Positions 53,628 to 64,000 of a DNA stretch of 64,000 nt are shown here, piece after piece. The translations under genes were made by a program, and so were the position numbers. Origin of the DNA: DASZFV01 sp035549075 (GTDB lineage Bacteria; Myxococcota_A; Polyangia; Fen-1088); contig DASZRT010000075.1 in assembly GCA_035549075.1 (NCBI GenBank), forward strand, positions 46,946 through 110,945. The letters run 5' to 3'. The notes under the pieces were generated by a model. That model made no database searches, was not told the DNA's origin, and worked only from the letters and a program-made list of their open reading frames with translations. The stretch's first letter is position 1. Each line of letters starts with the position of its first letter.

Positions 53628-54170
53628 TTAGTACTTGTACGTGACCTTGCCCGAGAAGCGCACGGACAGGTCGACCTTCCAGTCTTGCGGCGGCAGCGCG
53701 CCGTCGACCTCGACCGTGAACGTCGCCGAGTCGGTCTTCCACTCGTCGAGCGTGTTCACGGGGTTCGCGCTCTCCATCGTGAGCACGTTCGTCGAGGGCG
53801 CGCCGTCGACGCGCGTGTAGTCGATGAGCTCGACGGGATCGTGAACGTCGTCGCTCATCGTCACGCGCATGCCCTTGAGGAAGTCGAAGTTCTCGATGCC
53901 CGACTTCGCCGTGAGCGTCACGCCGAGCGCCTTGACCTCGGTGTCGAGGCCCGTCGGCAGCTCGAGGCGCTGGTGCTTCTGCGAGAAGCTCTTGCTCATC
54001 GACACGTCGCCGAGCGCGGCGGCCTGCGGCGCGCCGTCGAACACGAGGTCGTGCTGCGTGACCTCGACCTCGGGCACGTTGACCTCGGCCGAGACCATGC
54101 AGCCCGCCGACGGGATCGCGAGGAGCGCCAGCGCACCGAGCAGCGTCGAGGTCCGATTGAGCATCCGCAT
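53628..54170 (-). CDS. Lipoprotein, unknown function
   Basis: A 180-residue lipoprotein: signal STLLGALALLAIPSAGC, then a mostly beta-rich body with no recognised family (VEVTQHDLVFDGAPQ, KALGVTLTAKSGIENFDFLK, VDLSVRFSGKVTYKY). The GTG at 54179 overlaps the upstream stop as GTGA and is an equally likely start. It is cotranscribed with the beta-barrel-like protein, so it may act at the outer membrane. Confidence 0.8.
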   Translation of the reverse strand: MRMLNRTSTLLGALALLAIPSAGCMVSAEVNVPEVEVTQHDLVFDGAPQAAALGDVSMSKSFSQKHQRLELPTGLDTEVKALGVTLTAKSGIENFDFLKGMRVTMSDDVHDPVELIDYTRVDGAPSTNVLTMESANPVNTLDEWKTDSATFTVEVDGALPPQDWKVDLSVRFSGKVTYKY

Positions 54171-54175
54171 GACGT

Positions 54176-54838
54176 TCACCACAGGTAGACGATGAGGCCG
54201 AGCTTGGCCGAGGGGCCGATCACCTTGTACGTGGGGTCGCCCACGAACTTCACCTCGAGGCCGTTCATGTCGACGCCGTTGATCGAGGGGTTCGAGTTCG
54301 CGACCTGGTTGACGTTGTGGATTTGGCCGCGCACGTACGACATGCCGCCGTGGATGTAGAAGGTCACGCGCTTGTAGCCGAAGTCGAGACCGAGGTGCAG
54401 GTTCGCGTAGTCGTAGCCGACGCGCTCGAGCGCCGGCGCGAACGGGTTGTTGTCGTTGTAGCCGGCGAAGTACTTGCGCGCGGTCTGGTTGGCGTCGCCG
54501 TCGAAGAAGCGGCCGGCCTCGATGGTCGCCGACGGGCCGCGCCCGAAGGGGAGGATCGAGAGGCCGCCGCGCACGCCCTTGCTGATCATGTTGTAGCCGC
54601 CGCCGACGCTCGTGCGCAGCCAGCGCCAGGGGCGAAGGACGATCGATCCCTGCATGCCGTCGGGGATGCCGGCGTCCGCCATGAGGCCGAGCCACGGGAG
54701 CGACGGGGTCGCGTCGGGCGCGGGCGTCGTCTCGGGCGTGGTCACGGTCTCGACGACCTCGTTGCCGTCGGCCGCCTTCGCGATCGAGGCCGACGCCATC
54801 AAGCTGGCGGCGAGAGCCAATGTTCGCGAGAGCCGCAT
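54176..54838 (-). CDS. Outer-membrane beta-barrel-like protein
   Basis: A 220-residue protein with a signal peptide (MRLSRTLALAASLMASASIAKA), an acidic Thr/Pro linker and alternating polar/nonpolar strands (WLRTSVGGGYNMISKGVRGGLSIL, NLHLGLDFGYKRVTFYIHGGMSYV) ending in an aromatic residue (LIVYLW), features of small outer-membrane barrels. No defined family is recognised. It has GAGGAAG upstream and is led by an AT-rich promoter region. Confidence 0.78.
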   Translation of the reverse strand: MRLSRTLALAASLMASASIAKAADGNEVVETVTTPETTPAPDATPSLPWLGLMADAGIPDGMQGSIVLRPWRWLRTSVGGGYNMISKGVRGGLSILPFGRGPSATIEAGRFFDGDANQTARKYFAGYNDNNPFAPALERVGYDYANLHLGLDFGYKRVTFYIHGGMSYVRGQIHNVNQVANSNPSINGVDMNGLEVKFVGDPTYKVIGPSAKLGLIVYLW

Positions 54839-54867
54839 CACCTAACTTCCTCGACTGAATCCGAGGT

Positions 54868-54900
54868 AATCTAAAATACTTTTTATTTTAATTTCGTAAC
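54868..54900 (-). promoter_or_regulatory. AT-rich promoter region of the barrel/lipoprotein pair
   Basis: A 33-bp stretch of nearly pure A and T (CTAAAATACTTTTTATTTTA core) in an otherwise very GC-rich window, 30-60 bp before the barrel gene start. It probably holds the promoter; exact boxes are not assignable. The remaining gap to 55045 has a small AGACGC-GCA-GCGTCT hairpin at 54971-54985 and no gene. Confidence 0.4.
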
Positions 54901-55045
54901 CGGTGATGCGAACTGACGAGGCGATGACGCGACCGCGAAATTAGCGTAAGGATTCCAGCGTGATGGCATCAGACGCGCAGCGTCTCAAAATGCGCTCGAC
55001 CGAGCCGGTTTCAAAGCTGCGAGCGGCGCAGCAACGACTTCGCGC

Positions 55046-56326
55046 CTAACGCGCGCGCTTCTTGAGGACGCCCCAGCCCTGGTGAGCGTCGGCGGTGGGG
55101 GCGGGCTTCGAAGCGGTGGCGTGCCGCGGAGGCGTCGACTCCCAGCGCGCGCTCTCGAGGCGGCCGGTCTCGCGCATGGCGACGGGCGCGCGCGTCTTGG
55201 CGGGCGCGTCCTCCGTGAACGGATCCTTCCACCCGGCGGGGTGCGTGGGCTCGGCCTTCTCGCCGCGCTTCGCGGGCGCCGCCGCGGGCGCCGAGCGGGT
55301 CGTCTTTTGGTCAGGCTTGTCGGCGAACGGATCGTTCCAGTCGGTTGACTGCGATGCCTTCGACGCCGTCTGCTTGCGGACGGCCGCCTCGCGCGCCGCG
55401 AGCGCGGGCTCGTTCGTGAACGGATCGCTCCAAGTGCTCGCCGAGGCCGATGCGCGCGACGCGCTTCGGGTGGGGCGCGCGGGCGGGCTCGCGCCCTGCA
55501 CGACGTGGACGACGCCGTCGTTCGCCGGGCGCTTCGCCGTCGGGCGCAGGGCGGGAGCCGCCGTCGTCGTCGCGAGCGCGACCGGCGGCGTCGACGGGAT
55601 GTCGGGCTGCTGCATCCACGCGGGCATCGCGGACTGCGCGCGCGGCGCCGGCATCTCGGGGCCGCTGTCGGCCTTCTTGATGAGCTTGTCGACGTCGTCG
55701 CTGCGGCTGGCGTGCTTCGTGTTCGCGCTCGCGAGCAAGCGATCGAGCTCGCCGTCGCTGGCCGACGACCTCTTTTTGTTGTGCGTCTCCTGCTCGTCGC
55801 GCAGCAGCTTGTCGATGAACTTGTCGTCGGCCGGCTTGACGGGCGCGGGCGCGGCCTTCGCCTCGGCCGTCGACAGCGCCGGCGAGATCTCGCGCGTGCG
55901 TTTGTTGCCGTTGTCGTCGCCGTCGTTCCTGCTGGCGGCGCCCGAGCCCATACCGTCGTTCACCGACGGGAGCGCCACTTCGGCCCGCTTGGCCGACGCC
56001 TTCACCTGCGGAGGCGGTGGCGAGGCCGCCTCGCGCGCGGCCTGCGCCTCACGCTCCTTGCTCGCCTTCTCGGCGAGGGCTTGGGCGCGCGCGACCCGCG
56101 CGACGTCGGCGCGCGTGGTGTCGGGGCCCATGACCTTGTCCTCCCACTGCATCTGCCGCTTCATCGACTTGTCGTCGGCGTGCAGCTCGGCGGCGGCCGC
56201 CTTCTTGTCGGCTTTTTCAGCCTTGGAGGCTCTGCCTTTGGGATGCGCGGCGCGCGCCTCCGGCAGAAGCCGAGGGCACAGGGTCACAAGAGCGATGGCG
56301 GCACAGGCGAACAACTTCGACCGCAT
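55046..56326 (-). CDS. Secreted low-complexity protein with WxDPF repeats
   Basis: A 426-residue protein with a signal peptide (KLFACAAIALVTLCPRLLPEARA) and a long, charged, Ala/Lys/Asp-rich region predicted to be disordered. Three repeats stand out in the C-terminal third: TWSDPFTNEP, DWNDPFADKP and GWKDPFTEDA. A helical Lys/Glu region lies at residues 40-100. No family is recognised. The ATG has a strong GGAGG site. It is divergent from the Ser/Thr kinase gene. Confidence 0.8.
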   Translation of the reverse strand: MRSKLFACAAIALVTLCPRLLPEARAAHPKGRASKAEKADKKAAAAELHADDKSMKRQMQWEDKVMGPDTTRADVARVARAQALAEKASKEREAQAAREAASPPPPQVKASAKRAEVALPSVNDGMGSGAASRNDGDDNGNKRTREISPALSTAEAKAAPAPVKPADDKFIDKLLRDEQETHNKKRSSASDGELDRLLASANTKHASRSDDVDKLIKKADSGPEMPAPRAQSAMPAWMQQPDIPSTPPVALATTTAAPALRPTAKRPANDGVVHVVQGASPPARPTRSASRASASASTWSDPFTNEPALAAREAAVRKQTASKASQSTDWNDPFADKPDQKTTRSAPAAAPAKRGEKAEPTHPAGWKDPFTEDAPAKTRAPVAMRETGRLESARWESTPPRHATASKPAPTADAHQGWGVLKKRAR

Positions 56327-56516
56327 CGAGACCTCCACGGGGGCGAGGGGGTACGGACTTTCATTATCCGTGGTCCCTCTCGTTTGACAAGCGGGGATCG
56401 GGCCACGTTGGCGCATGTGTGGGTGGCCGGATGCAGCGCTTTCCATGTATGCGAATTCGGCAGCGGCGCGCTCAAAGGGGCCGACCATCCTGTCGATTCC
56501 CGAGGCCGACCGATCC

Positions 56517-59117
<2,601 letters not shown>

Positions 59118-59121
59118 CGGC

Positions 59122-59895
59122 TCAGTCCGTCCCGCCGTCGGCCGCCGCGGGCGCCGCCGCCGGCGAGCCTTCGACCGGGCGACGGACGGTGACGCGCACG
59201 AACTCGTCTTTGATTTCGACCTGGGGATCGCTGACGTCGCCGAGCACGAGACGCAGCGTCGTGCCGTCGTCGGTCTTCTTGATCCACAGCTGGCGGAAGC
59301 CGTCGCGCTTGATGCCGTAGAACTCCATCGTGATCATCGACTCGGCCTTGGGCAGCGTCACGAGCACGCTGCGCGGCTTCGTCGTGACGTGAAACACGGC
59401 CCCTTCGATCGATCCGCGGATGGGAATGAGGATCGCCGATTTGCCGGGCTCGGTCGTGATGTCGGGAAGGTTCTTGCGCCACGCTTCTCGCGCGGTCTCC
59501 TTGTCGGAGGGCTTTGCTCCCGAGGCCGACGACGTCGGTGCAGGCGCGGGCGGCGGTGGTGCGGGCGGCGTCTCGACCGGCTTGGCGGGCGCGGGCGCCG
59601 GCTCGACAGCTGCGGGCGCCACGGCCTCGAGCGCCGCCGCATCAGGCGCCGCCTTCACGTCGGCGCTCGCGTCCGTCGCCGCATCGGCCGGCGGAGGTGG
59701 CGGCGGCGGCGCTGGTGGTGGAGGAGGTGGTGCGGGTGGCGGCGGCGGGGGCGCGGCCGACTCGATCGGAGGCAGCACGAGCATGCCCACGCCAAACACC
59801 GCGGCCGCCGTCACGGCGGCGACGAGCAACCCGGTCGCTCGAATCGCCCCGGAGGCGGAGTGTCGGGGCGCACGCGGAGAGGCACGAAAGGGCAT
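59122..59895 (-). CDS. Pro-rich membrane protein with AMIN-like domain
   Basis: A 257-residue protein with one N-terminal membrane helix (ATGLLVAAVTAAAVFGVGMLVL), a long proline-rich spacer (residues 45-75) and an Ala/Pro linker. A C-terminal beta domain follows (SIEGAVFHVTTKPRSVLVTLPKAE, LWIKKTDDGTTLRLVLGD, VRVTVRRP) like the AMIN or beta-sandwich domains that localise envelope proteins. It is probably periplasmic. It is convergent with the kinase gene, 4 bp apart. Confidence 0.75.
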   Translation of the reverse strand: MPFRASPRAPRHSASGAIRATGLLVAAVTAAAVFGVGMLVLPPIESAAPPPPPPAPPPPPPAPPPPPPPADAATDASADVKAAPDAAALEAVAPAAVEPAPAPAKPVETPPAPPPPAPAPTSSASGAKPSDKETAREAWRKNLPDITTEPGKSAILIPIRGSIEGAVFHVTTKPRSVLVTLPKAESMITMEFYGIKRDGFRQLWIKKTDDGTTLRLVLGDVSDPQVEIKDEFVRVTVRRPVEGSPAAAPAAADGGTD

Positions 59896-60014
59896 GGCAG
59901 CGTCGGGAAACGAGCGAGCCGGAGGCTACACGATCGGCGATTCGAAGCACAGAGCGCCGAACGCCGGTGTTACAGTGGAGCCTCGGCGTCCCTCTTCTTA
60001 GTAGGAGCTTCCCG

Positions 60015-63000
60015 ATGCGTGACCTCTTCGCCCGCCTTTTGGCGCGCCCCCTGGGTCCCCGTCCGCCATTCGCTCGTCCGAGCGCGTCGGCCTTCGCGTT
60101 GCTCGCCGTGCTTTTCGGCGCGCTCTCGCTGTCGGCGTGCGGCCGCAGCGGTCTGCGCACGATCGGCCAGGACTCGCCTTGGCCCGATGGCGGCGCCGGC
60201 GTCGGCGGCAACGGCACCGGTGGCAACGGCACGGGTGGCAACGGCGTTGGTGGCAACGGAACGGGTGGCTTCGGCACGGGGGGATTCGGCACCGGCGGCT
60301 TCGGCACGGGCGGCGTCGGCCCGATCGGCGGCACGGGCGGCAACCCGGCGCGCCGACCGACGGGGCTCGGCATCTCGCCCGCGCTGCTGACGCTCGCGAG
60401 CGGCGGCACGGGACGCTTCACGGCGACGCAGTTCTTCAACGACGGCAGCACCGCCGACGTCACGGCGACGGCGTCGTGGACGTCGGGCGATCCGCTCACC
60501 GCCGCCGTCGTCGCGGGGCAGGTCACCGGCTTGCGACCCGGCAAGACCCCGATCGTCGTGTCGTCGAACGGCTTCCAGGCGATGAGCACGGTGATCGTCA
60601 ACGGCACGGTGACGCTCGTGTCGCTCGGCCTCAGCCCGCCGATCGTGACCTTGCCGATCAACGGCGCCGCGCAGATCACCGCGACAGCCGCGTGGTCCGA
60701 CGGCACGACGAGCGACGTCACGGCGTCGGCGATGTGGTCGAGCGATTCGAGCGCGGTCTCCGTCATGGGCGGCCGCGTGGTCGCGCAGACCGCCGGCTCG
60801 GCCGACGTCCTCGCGGCCTTCGGCGGCGTCGCGGCCAAGGCGGTCGTCGTCGTGACGGCGGCGACCGTCACCTCCGTCAACGTGTTGCCAGGCTACGTGC
60901 AGACGGGCGTCGGTACGCTGGCGACGTTCACGGCCGACGCGCTCCTCTCCGACGGCACGCACGCCGACGTCACATCGGTCGCGACGTGGGCTTGCGATGA
61001 TCCGATGGTCGCGTCGATCGTTGCGGGCGTCGCCAAGACGACGGCGCAGGGCGGTTGCGTCGTCTCGGCCGCGTTCGGCGGCCAGACCGGCTTCGCGAAG
61101 CTCCTCGTCACGGGCGCGACGCTGTCGTCGTTGCAGATCGATCCCGTCGACCCCACGGTCGGCATCGGCGGATCGTTCTCCTTCCACGTCACGGGGATCT
61201 TCTCCGACAGCACGCGGTCGGATCTCACGGCGCAGGCGATGTTCATCAGCTCGTCGCCGGGCGTCGTGTCGGTCGGGCCGATGGGGAACGCCACCGCGAA
61301 GATGGCGGGTACGGCGACGATCACGGCGTCGACGAACGGCCGCACGGTCTCGAGCACGGTCACGGTGACGCCCGCGAGCCTGAAGTCGCTCACGATCACG
61401 CCCGCGATGTCGACGCTGGGCCCAGGCGCGTCCGAGGCGTTGCGCGCGAGCGGGATGTTCTCCGACGGGACGACCCTCGACGTCACGGGCACGGTCACGT
61501 GGGCCGTCGTCGACACCGGCGGCTTCGTCTCCGTCTCGAACGCGGCCGCGACGGCGGGCGTCGCGACGGCGCTGAAGGTCGGCACCTCGACGGTGACGGC
61601 GACGCTGTCGGGTGTCGTCGCCAAGGCGACGATCGTCGTCTCGCCGGCGACGCTGCTCTCGATCGAGGTCACGCCCGTCATGAGCGTCCTGCCGGTCGGC
61701 CTCACCGAGCCGCTCATGGCGAACGGCCGGTTCTCCGACGGCTCGACCCGCGACGTCACGGGCGAGGTCACGTGGTCGAGCGGCGACCCCAAGACCGTGA
61801 CCGTCTCCAACGGCCCGATGCCTCCGGCCGGCGTCGTCACGGGCGTCGCGGCCGGCGCCGTGAAGATCTTCGCGACCGAGGGCAACGTGCAGGGCATCGC
61901 CGTCGTCAGCGTCGCGGCGGCGACGTTGTCGACGATCGAGATCTCGCCCGTCGACGCGACGACGACGGCCGGGCTGCGCTCGAGCTACACGGCGACGGGC
62001 ACGTTCTCCGACGGCTCGAAGCTCGACGTCACGTCGCAGGTGACGTGGACCACCGACGACGCGAGCGTCGCGACCATCAGCAACGCCGCCGGCGCGCAGG
62101 GGCAGCTGACGGCGCGGGCCGCGGGCATGACGAACGTGACGGCGACGCTGGGCCTGGTCAGCTCGCAGACGACGATCACGGTGACGGACGCGATGCCCAT
62201 GTCGTTGTCGATCGCGCCCATCGCGACGTCGACGCCGCTCGGCACGGCCGTGCAGTACACGGCGACGGTGATCTTCTCGAACGGCACGCAGCGCAACGTC
62301 ACGGCGATGGCGATGTGGAGCTCTTCGAACCCGATGGCGGCGTCGATCTCGCGCACGGGGCGCGCGACGCCCACGGGCCCCGGCACGACGACGATCACCG
62401 CGAGCTACATGACGCTGTCGGCGTCGACGACGCTCCGGGTGACGGACGCCGTGCCGACGTCGGTCGAGGTCACGCCCGTCGCGCCGTCGATGAACGTCGG
62501 GAACATGGCGGGGTTCCAGGCGACGGCGATCCTCTCCGACGGGACGACCCGCAACGTGACCCAGCAGGCGACCTGGGCCTCGGACATGCCCATGGTGGCG
62601 GGCGTGACGACGACGCGCATGCGCGGGCAGGTCACGGCCGTCGGCGTCGGCTCGGCGACGATCACGGCGACGTACATGGGCCTGTCGGGCAGCACGACGG
62701 TCACCGTGACCGACGCCGTCGTCGTCTCGATCTCGGTGACGCCGGGCGCGGTGACGATGCCCGTGGGCACGCGGCGCGCGTTCACGGCGACGGCGATCCG
62801 CTCGGACGGCACGTCGTTCGCCGTCACGGGGCAGTCGACGTGGGTGTCCGACACGCCGGACGCCGCGCAAGTCGCGACGGCGGGCGGCGCGCGCGGTCAG
62901 GTCACGGCCATCGGCGCGGGCACGGCGACCATCACGGCGACGTACATGGGCTTCCAGGGAACTTCGACCGTGACGGTCACGGCGGCCATGCTGTCGCAGG

Positions 63001-63794
63001 TGCAGGTGACGCCGTTCACCGAGACGGTGTCCATCGGTGAGGCCGTGCAGTACACGGCGACCGCGATCTTCTCGGACGGCACGAGCCTGGCCGTGACGGG
63101 GACGGCGACGTGGCAGTCGAACGACCAGAGCGTCGCGCGCGTCAGCAACGCCGGTGGATCGCGCGGTCTCGCGACGACCATCGACAAGGGCACGGCGACG
63201 ATCTCGGCGACGTACATGGGCGTCGTGGGCTCGACGACGCTCACGGTGACCGACGCCGCGATCGTGCAGATCCAGGTGACGCCGTTCCAGCCCACGGTGC
63301 CCGTCGGCTACGACGTGCGCATGACGGCGACGGCGATCTACTCCGACGGCACGAACAGCAACATCACGGCGCTCGCGACGTGGACGTCGTCGACGCCGGG
63401 CGCGGCCGTCGTCAACGACGCGGGGGTCGACAAAGGTCTCGTGACGACGGTCGGGACGGGCGGCACCACGATCAAGGTGCAATACGCCGGCGTCACGGGG
63501 TCGACCGACGTCAAGGTGACCTCGGCGCAGCTGACTTCGATCCAGATCTCGCCGACGGACGCGACGCTCTCGGTGGGCGGCACGCAGCCGTTCACGGCGA
63601 CGGGCAGCTTCGATGACGGCACGCAGGTCGACGTCACGACGCTCGTGACCTGGACGTCGATGGACACGGGCGTCGCCGACGTCAGCAACGCCGACGGCAC
63701 GCGCGGTCAGGCGACGGCGTTCGCCACCGGCATGACGACGATCCAAGCCCAACGAGGCGCCGTCACCGGCGCCGCGACCCTCACCGTCAAGTAA
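60015..63794 (+). CDS. Lipoprotein with 13 Ig-like (BIG_2) repeats
   Basis: A 1259-residue lipoprotein: signal FALLAVLFGALSLSAC, a Gly-rich spacer of GNGTGG/GFGTGG units, then 13 tandem repeats of 85-92 residues with the core pattern FSDGT-x-x-x-VT-x-x-x-W near the middle of each and ITATYMG-type strands at the end. These are bacterial Ig-like domains used in surface adhesion or as spacers. There is no catalytic or anchoring domain after the last repeat. The ATG has AGGAG upstream. The 206 bp after its stop to the window end show no gene. Confidence 0.9.
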   Translation: MRDLFARLLARPLGPRPPFARPSASAFALLAVLFGALSLSACGRSGLRTIGQDSPWPDGGAGVGGNGTGGNGTGGNGVGGNGTGGFGTGGFGTGGFGTGGVGPIGGTGGNPARRPTGLGISPALLTLASGGTGRFTATQFFNDGSTADVTATASWTSGDPLTAAVVAGQVTGLRPGKTPIVVSSNGFQAMSTVIVNGTVTLVSLGLSPPIVTLPINGAAQITATAAWSDGTTSDVTASAMWSSDSSAVSVMGGRVVAQTAGSADVLAAFGGVAAKAVVVVTAATVTSVNVLPGYVQTGVGTLATFTADALLSDGTHADVTSVATWACDDPMVASIVAGVAKTTAQGGCVVSAAFGGQTGFAKLLVTGATLSSLQIDPVDPTVGIGGSFSFHVTGIFSDSTRSDLTAQAMFISSSPGVVSVGPMGNATAKMAGTATITASTNGRTVSSTVTVTPASLKSLTITPAMSTLGPGASEALRASGMFSDGTTLDVTGTVTWAVVDTGGFVSVSNAAATAGVATALKVGTSTVTATLSGVVAKATIVVSPATLLSIEVTPVMSVLPVGLTEPLMANGRFSDGSTRDVTGEVTWSSGDPKTVTVSNGPMPPAGVVTGVAAGAVKIFATEGNVQGIAVVSVAAATLSTIEISPVDATTTAGLRSSYTATGTFSDGSKLDVTSQVTWTTDDASVATISNAAGAQGQLTARAAGMTNVTATLGLVSSQTTITVTDAMPMSLSIAPIATSTPLGTAVQYTATVIFSNGTQRNVTAMAMWSSSNPMAASISRTGRATPTGPGTTTITASYMTLSASTTLRVTDAVPTSVEVTPVAPSMNVGNMAGFQATAILSDGTTRNVTQQATWASDMPMVAGVTTTRMRGQVTAVGVGSATITATYMGLSGSTTVTVTDAVVVSISVTPGAVTMPVGTRRAFTATAIRSDGTSFAVTGQSTWVSDTPDAAQVATAGGARGQVTAIGAGTATITATYMGFQGTSTVTVTAAMLSQVQVTPFTETVSIGEAVQYTATAIFSDGTSLAVTGTATWQSNDQSVARVSNAGGSRGLATTIDKGTATISATYMGVVGSTTLTVTDAAIVQIQVTPFQPTVPVGYDVRMTATAIYSDGTNSNITALATWTSSTPGAAVVNDAGVDKGLVTTVGTGGTTIKVQYAGVTGSTDVKVTSAQLTSIQISPTDATLSVGGTQPFTATGSFDDGTQVDVTTLVTWTSMDTGVADVSNADGTRGQATAFATGMTTIQAQRGAVTGAATLTVK
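60203..60342 (+). repeat. Tandem GGNGTGG/GGFGTGG coding repeat
   Basis: About 18-bp units (GGTGGCAACGGCACG and variants), seven or so in a row, encode the Gly-rich spacer after the lipobox of the Ig-repeat protein. Such repeats can change copy number by slippage. Confidence 0.6.
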
Positions 63795-64000
63795 CGACGG
63801 CGCTCATCCTCCGTCACACCTCGCCGGATCACTCGTCTTCGGGTGAGGGCGGGGTGCATCCCGCGGAACGGGTCCTGTCAGCTCGGCGATCCCTTCCCAC
63901 TGAACTTTTTTTCGGGCCTCGAGGGACTCGGACTCGTCGTTGCGAGCGCGCCGATCCCCATGGACTCGCGAAAAAAAGCTTCAGCGGGCCCCTTCCCTCA

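Noticed and set aside
54896..54921. GTAACC in the AT-rich gap near 54.9 kb as an ECF promoter
   Set aside because: No CG-starting box at 16-nt spacing, and it points away from the genes on that side (both neighbours are on the minus strand).
60203..60342. Regular repeats that could suggest a CRISPR array
   Set aside because: They are in frame, encode Gly-rich units, have no unique spacers of constant length and no cas genes nearby.
59970..63752. A 1260-residue minus-strand open frame opposite the Ig-repeat gene
   Set aside because: Arg/Asp/His-rich translation with periodic repeats that only mirror the Ig repeats on the other strand.

Overview
This window is very GC-rich (about 70% by eye), densely coded on both strands and has third codon positions that are nearly all G or C. 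It is crowded with signalling proteins: five histidine kinases, receiver proteins, an NtrC-type regulator, three Ser/Thr kinase proteins, three sigma factors, an EAL/GGDEF protein and an adenylate cyclase. It also encodes lipoproteins with Cys-rich or Gly-rich linkers and DUF1552/DUF1592 proteins. Together these point to a member of the Myxococcota (myxobacteria, probably Polyangia). This is inference from gene content; no rRNA, tRNA, CRISPR array, insertion sequence or prophage was found.

Layout. 1-5.9 kb: the end of a hybrid sensor kinase and a receiver, then a minus-strand envelope-stress group (DUF883-like peptide, kinase/receiver pair, four small membrane proteins, AI-2E family transporter). 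6.0-15.1 kb: a five-gene chain, Ser/Thr kinase, sugar-1-phosphate nucleotidyltransferase, TreY, TreZ and glycogen debranching enzyme, mostly with 4-bp overlaps, which would convert glycogen to trehalose. 15.3-25.4 kb: a regulatory block with an NtrC-type regulator, a GAF kinase, an RpoH/RpoD-like sigma factor behind a near-consensus sigma-54 promoter and overlapping a stand-alone receiver, and a 1.9k-residue Ser/Thr kinase-ATPase-GAF-histidine kinase. 25.5-32.7 kb: an SDR, then an ECF sigma factor with an NrsF-like membrane anti-sigma factor, divergent from a four-gene operon (B12-type radical SAM, haem-oxygenase-like diiron protein, MBL-fold hydrolase, second B12-type radical SAM). Both divergent units start behind the same GTAACC-N16-CGTT element.

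32.6-47 kb: EAL-CBS-GGDEF protein, polyphosphate kinase, hybrid kinase, DUF1552/DUF1592 pair, S4 RNA-binding protein, alkyltransferase-like protein, SDR, DUF1223 protein and adenylate cyclase. 47-54.8 kb: a phage-like 2-oxoglutarate oxygenase, a CorE-like ECF sigma factor led by a 27-residue CPCG-repeat peptide missed by ORF callers, c-type cytochromes and lipoproteins, a dipeptide epimerase, and a beta-barrel/lipoprotein pair. 55-64 kb: a secreted WxDPF-repeat protein, a Ser/Thr kinase with TPR-like tail, an AMIN-like protein and a 13-repeat Ig-like lipoprotein.

The best candidates for an undescribed system are the radical SAM/diiron/MBL operon with its apparent ECF-sigma/NrsF control, and the CPCG peptide/CorE-like sigma pair. 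The products and signals of both are unknown from sequence alone.
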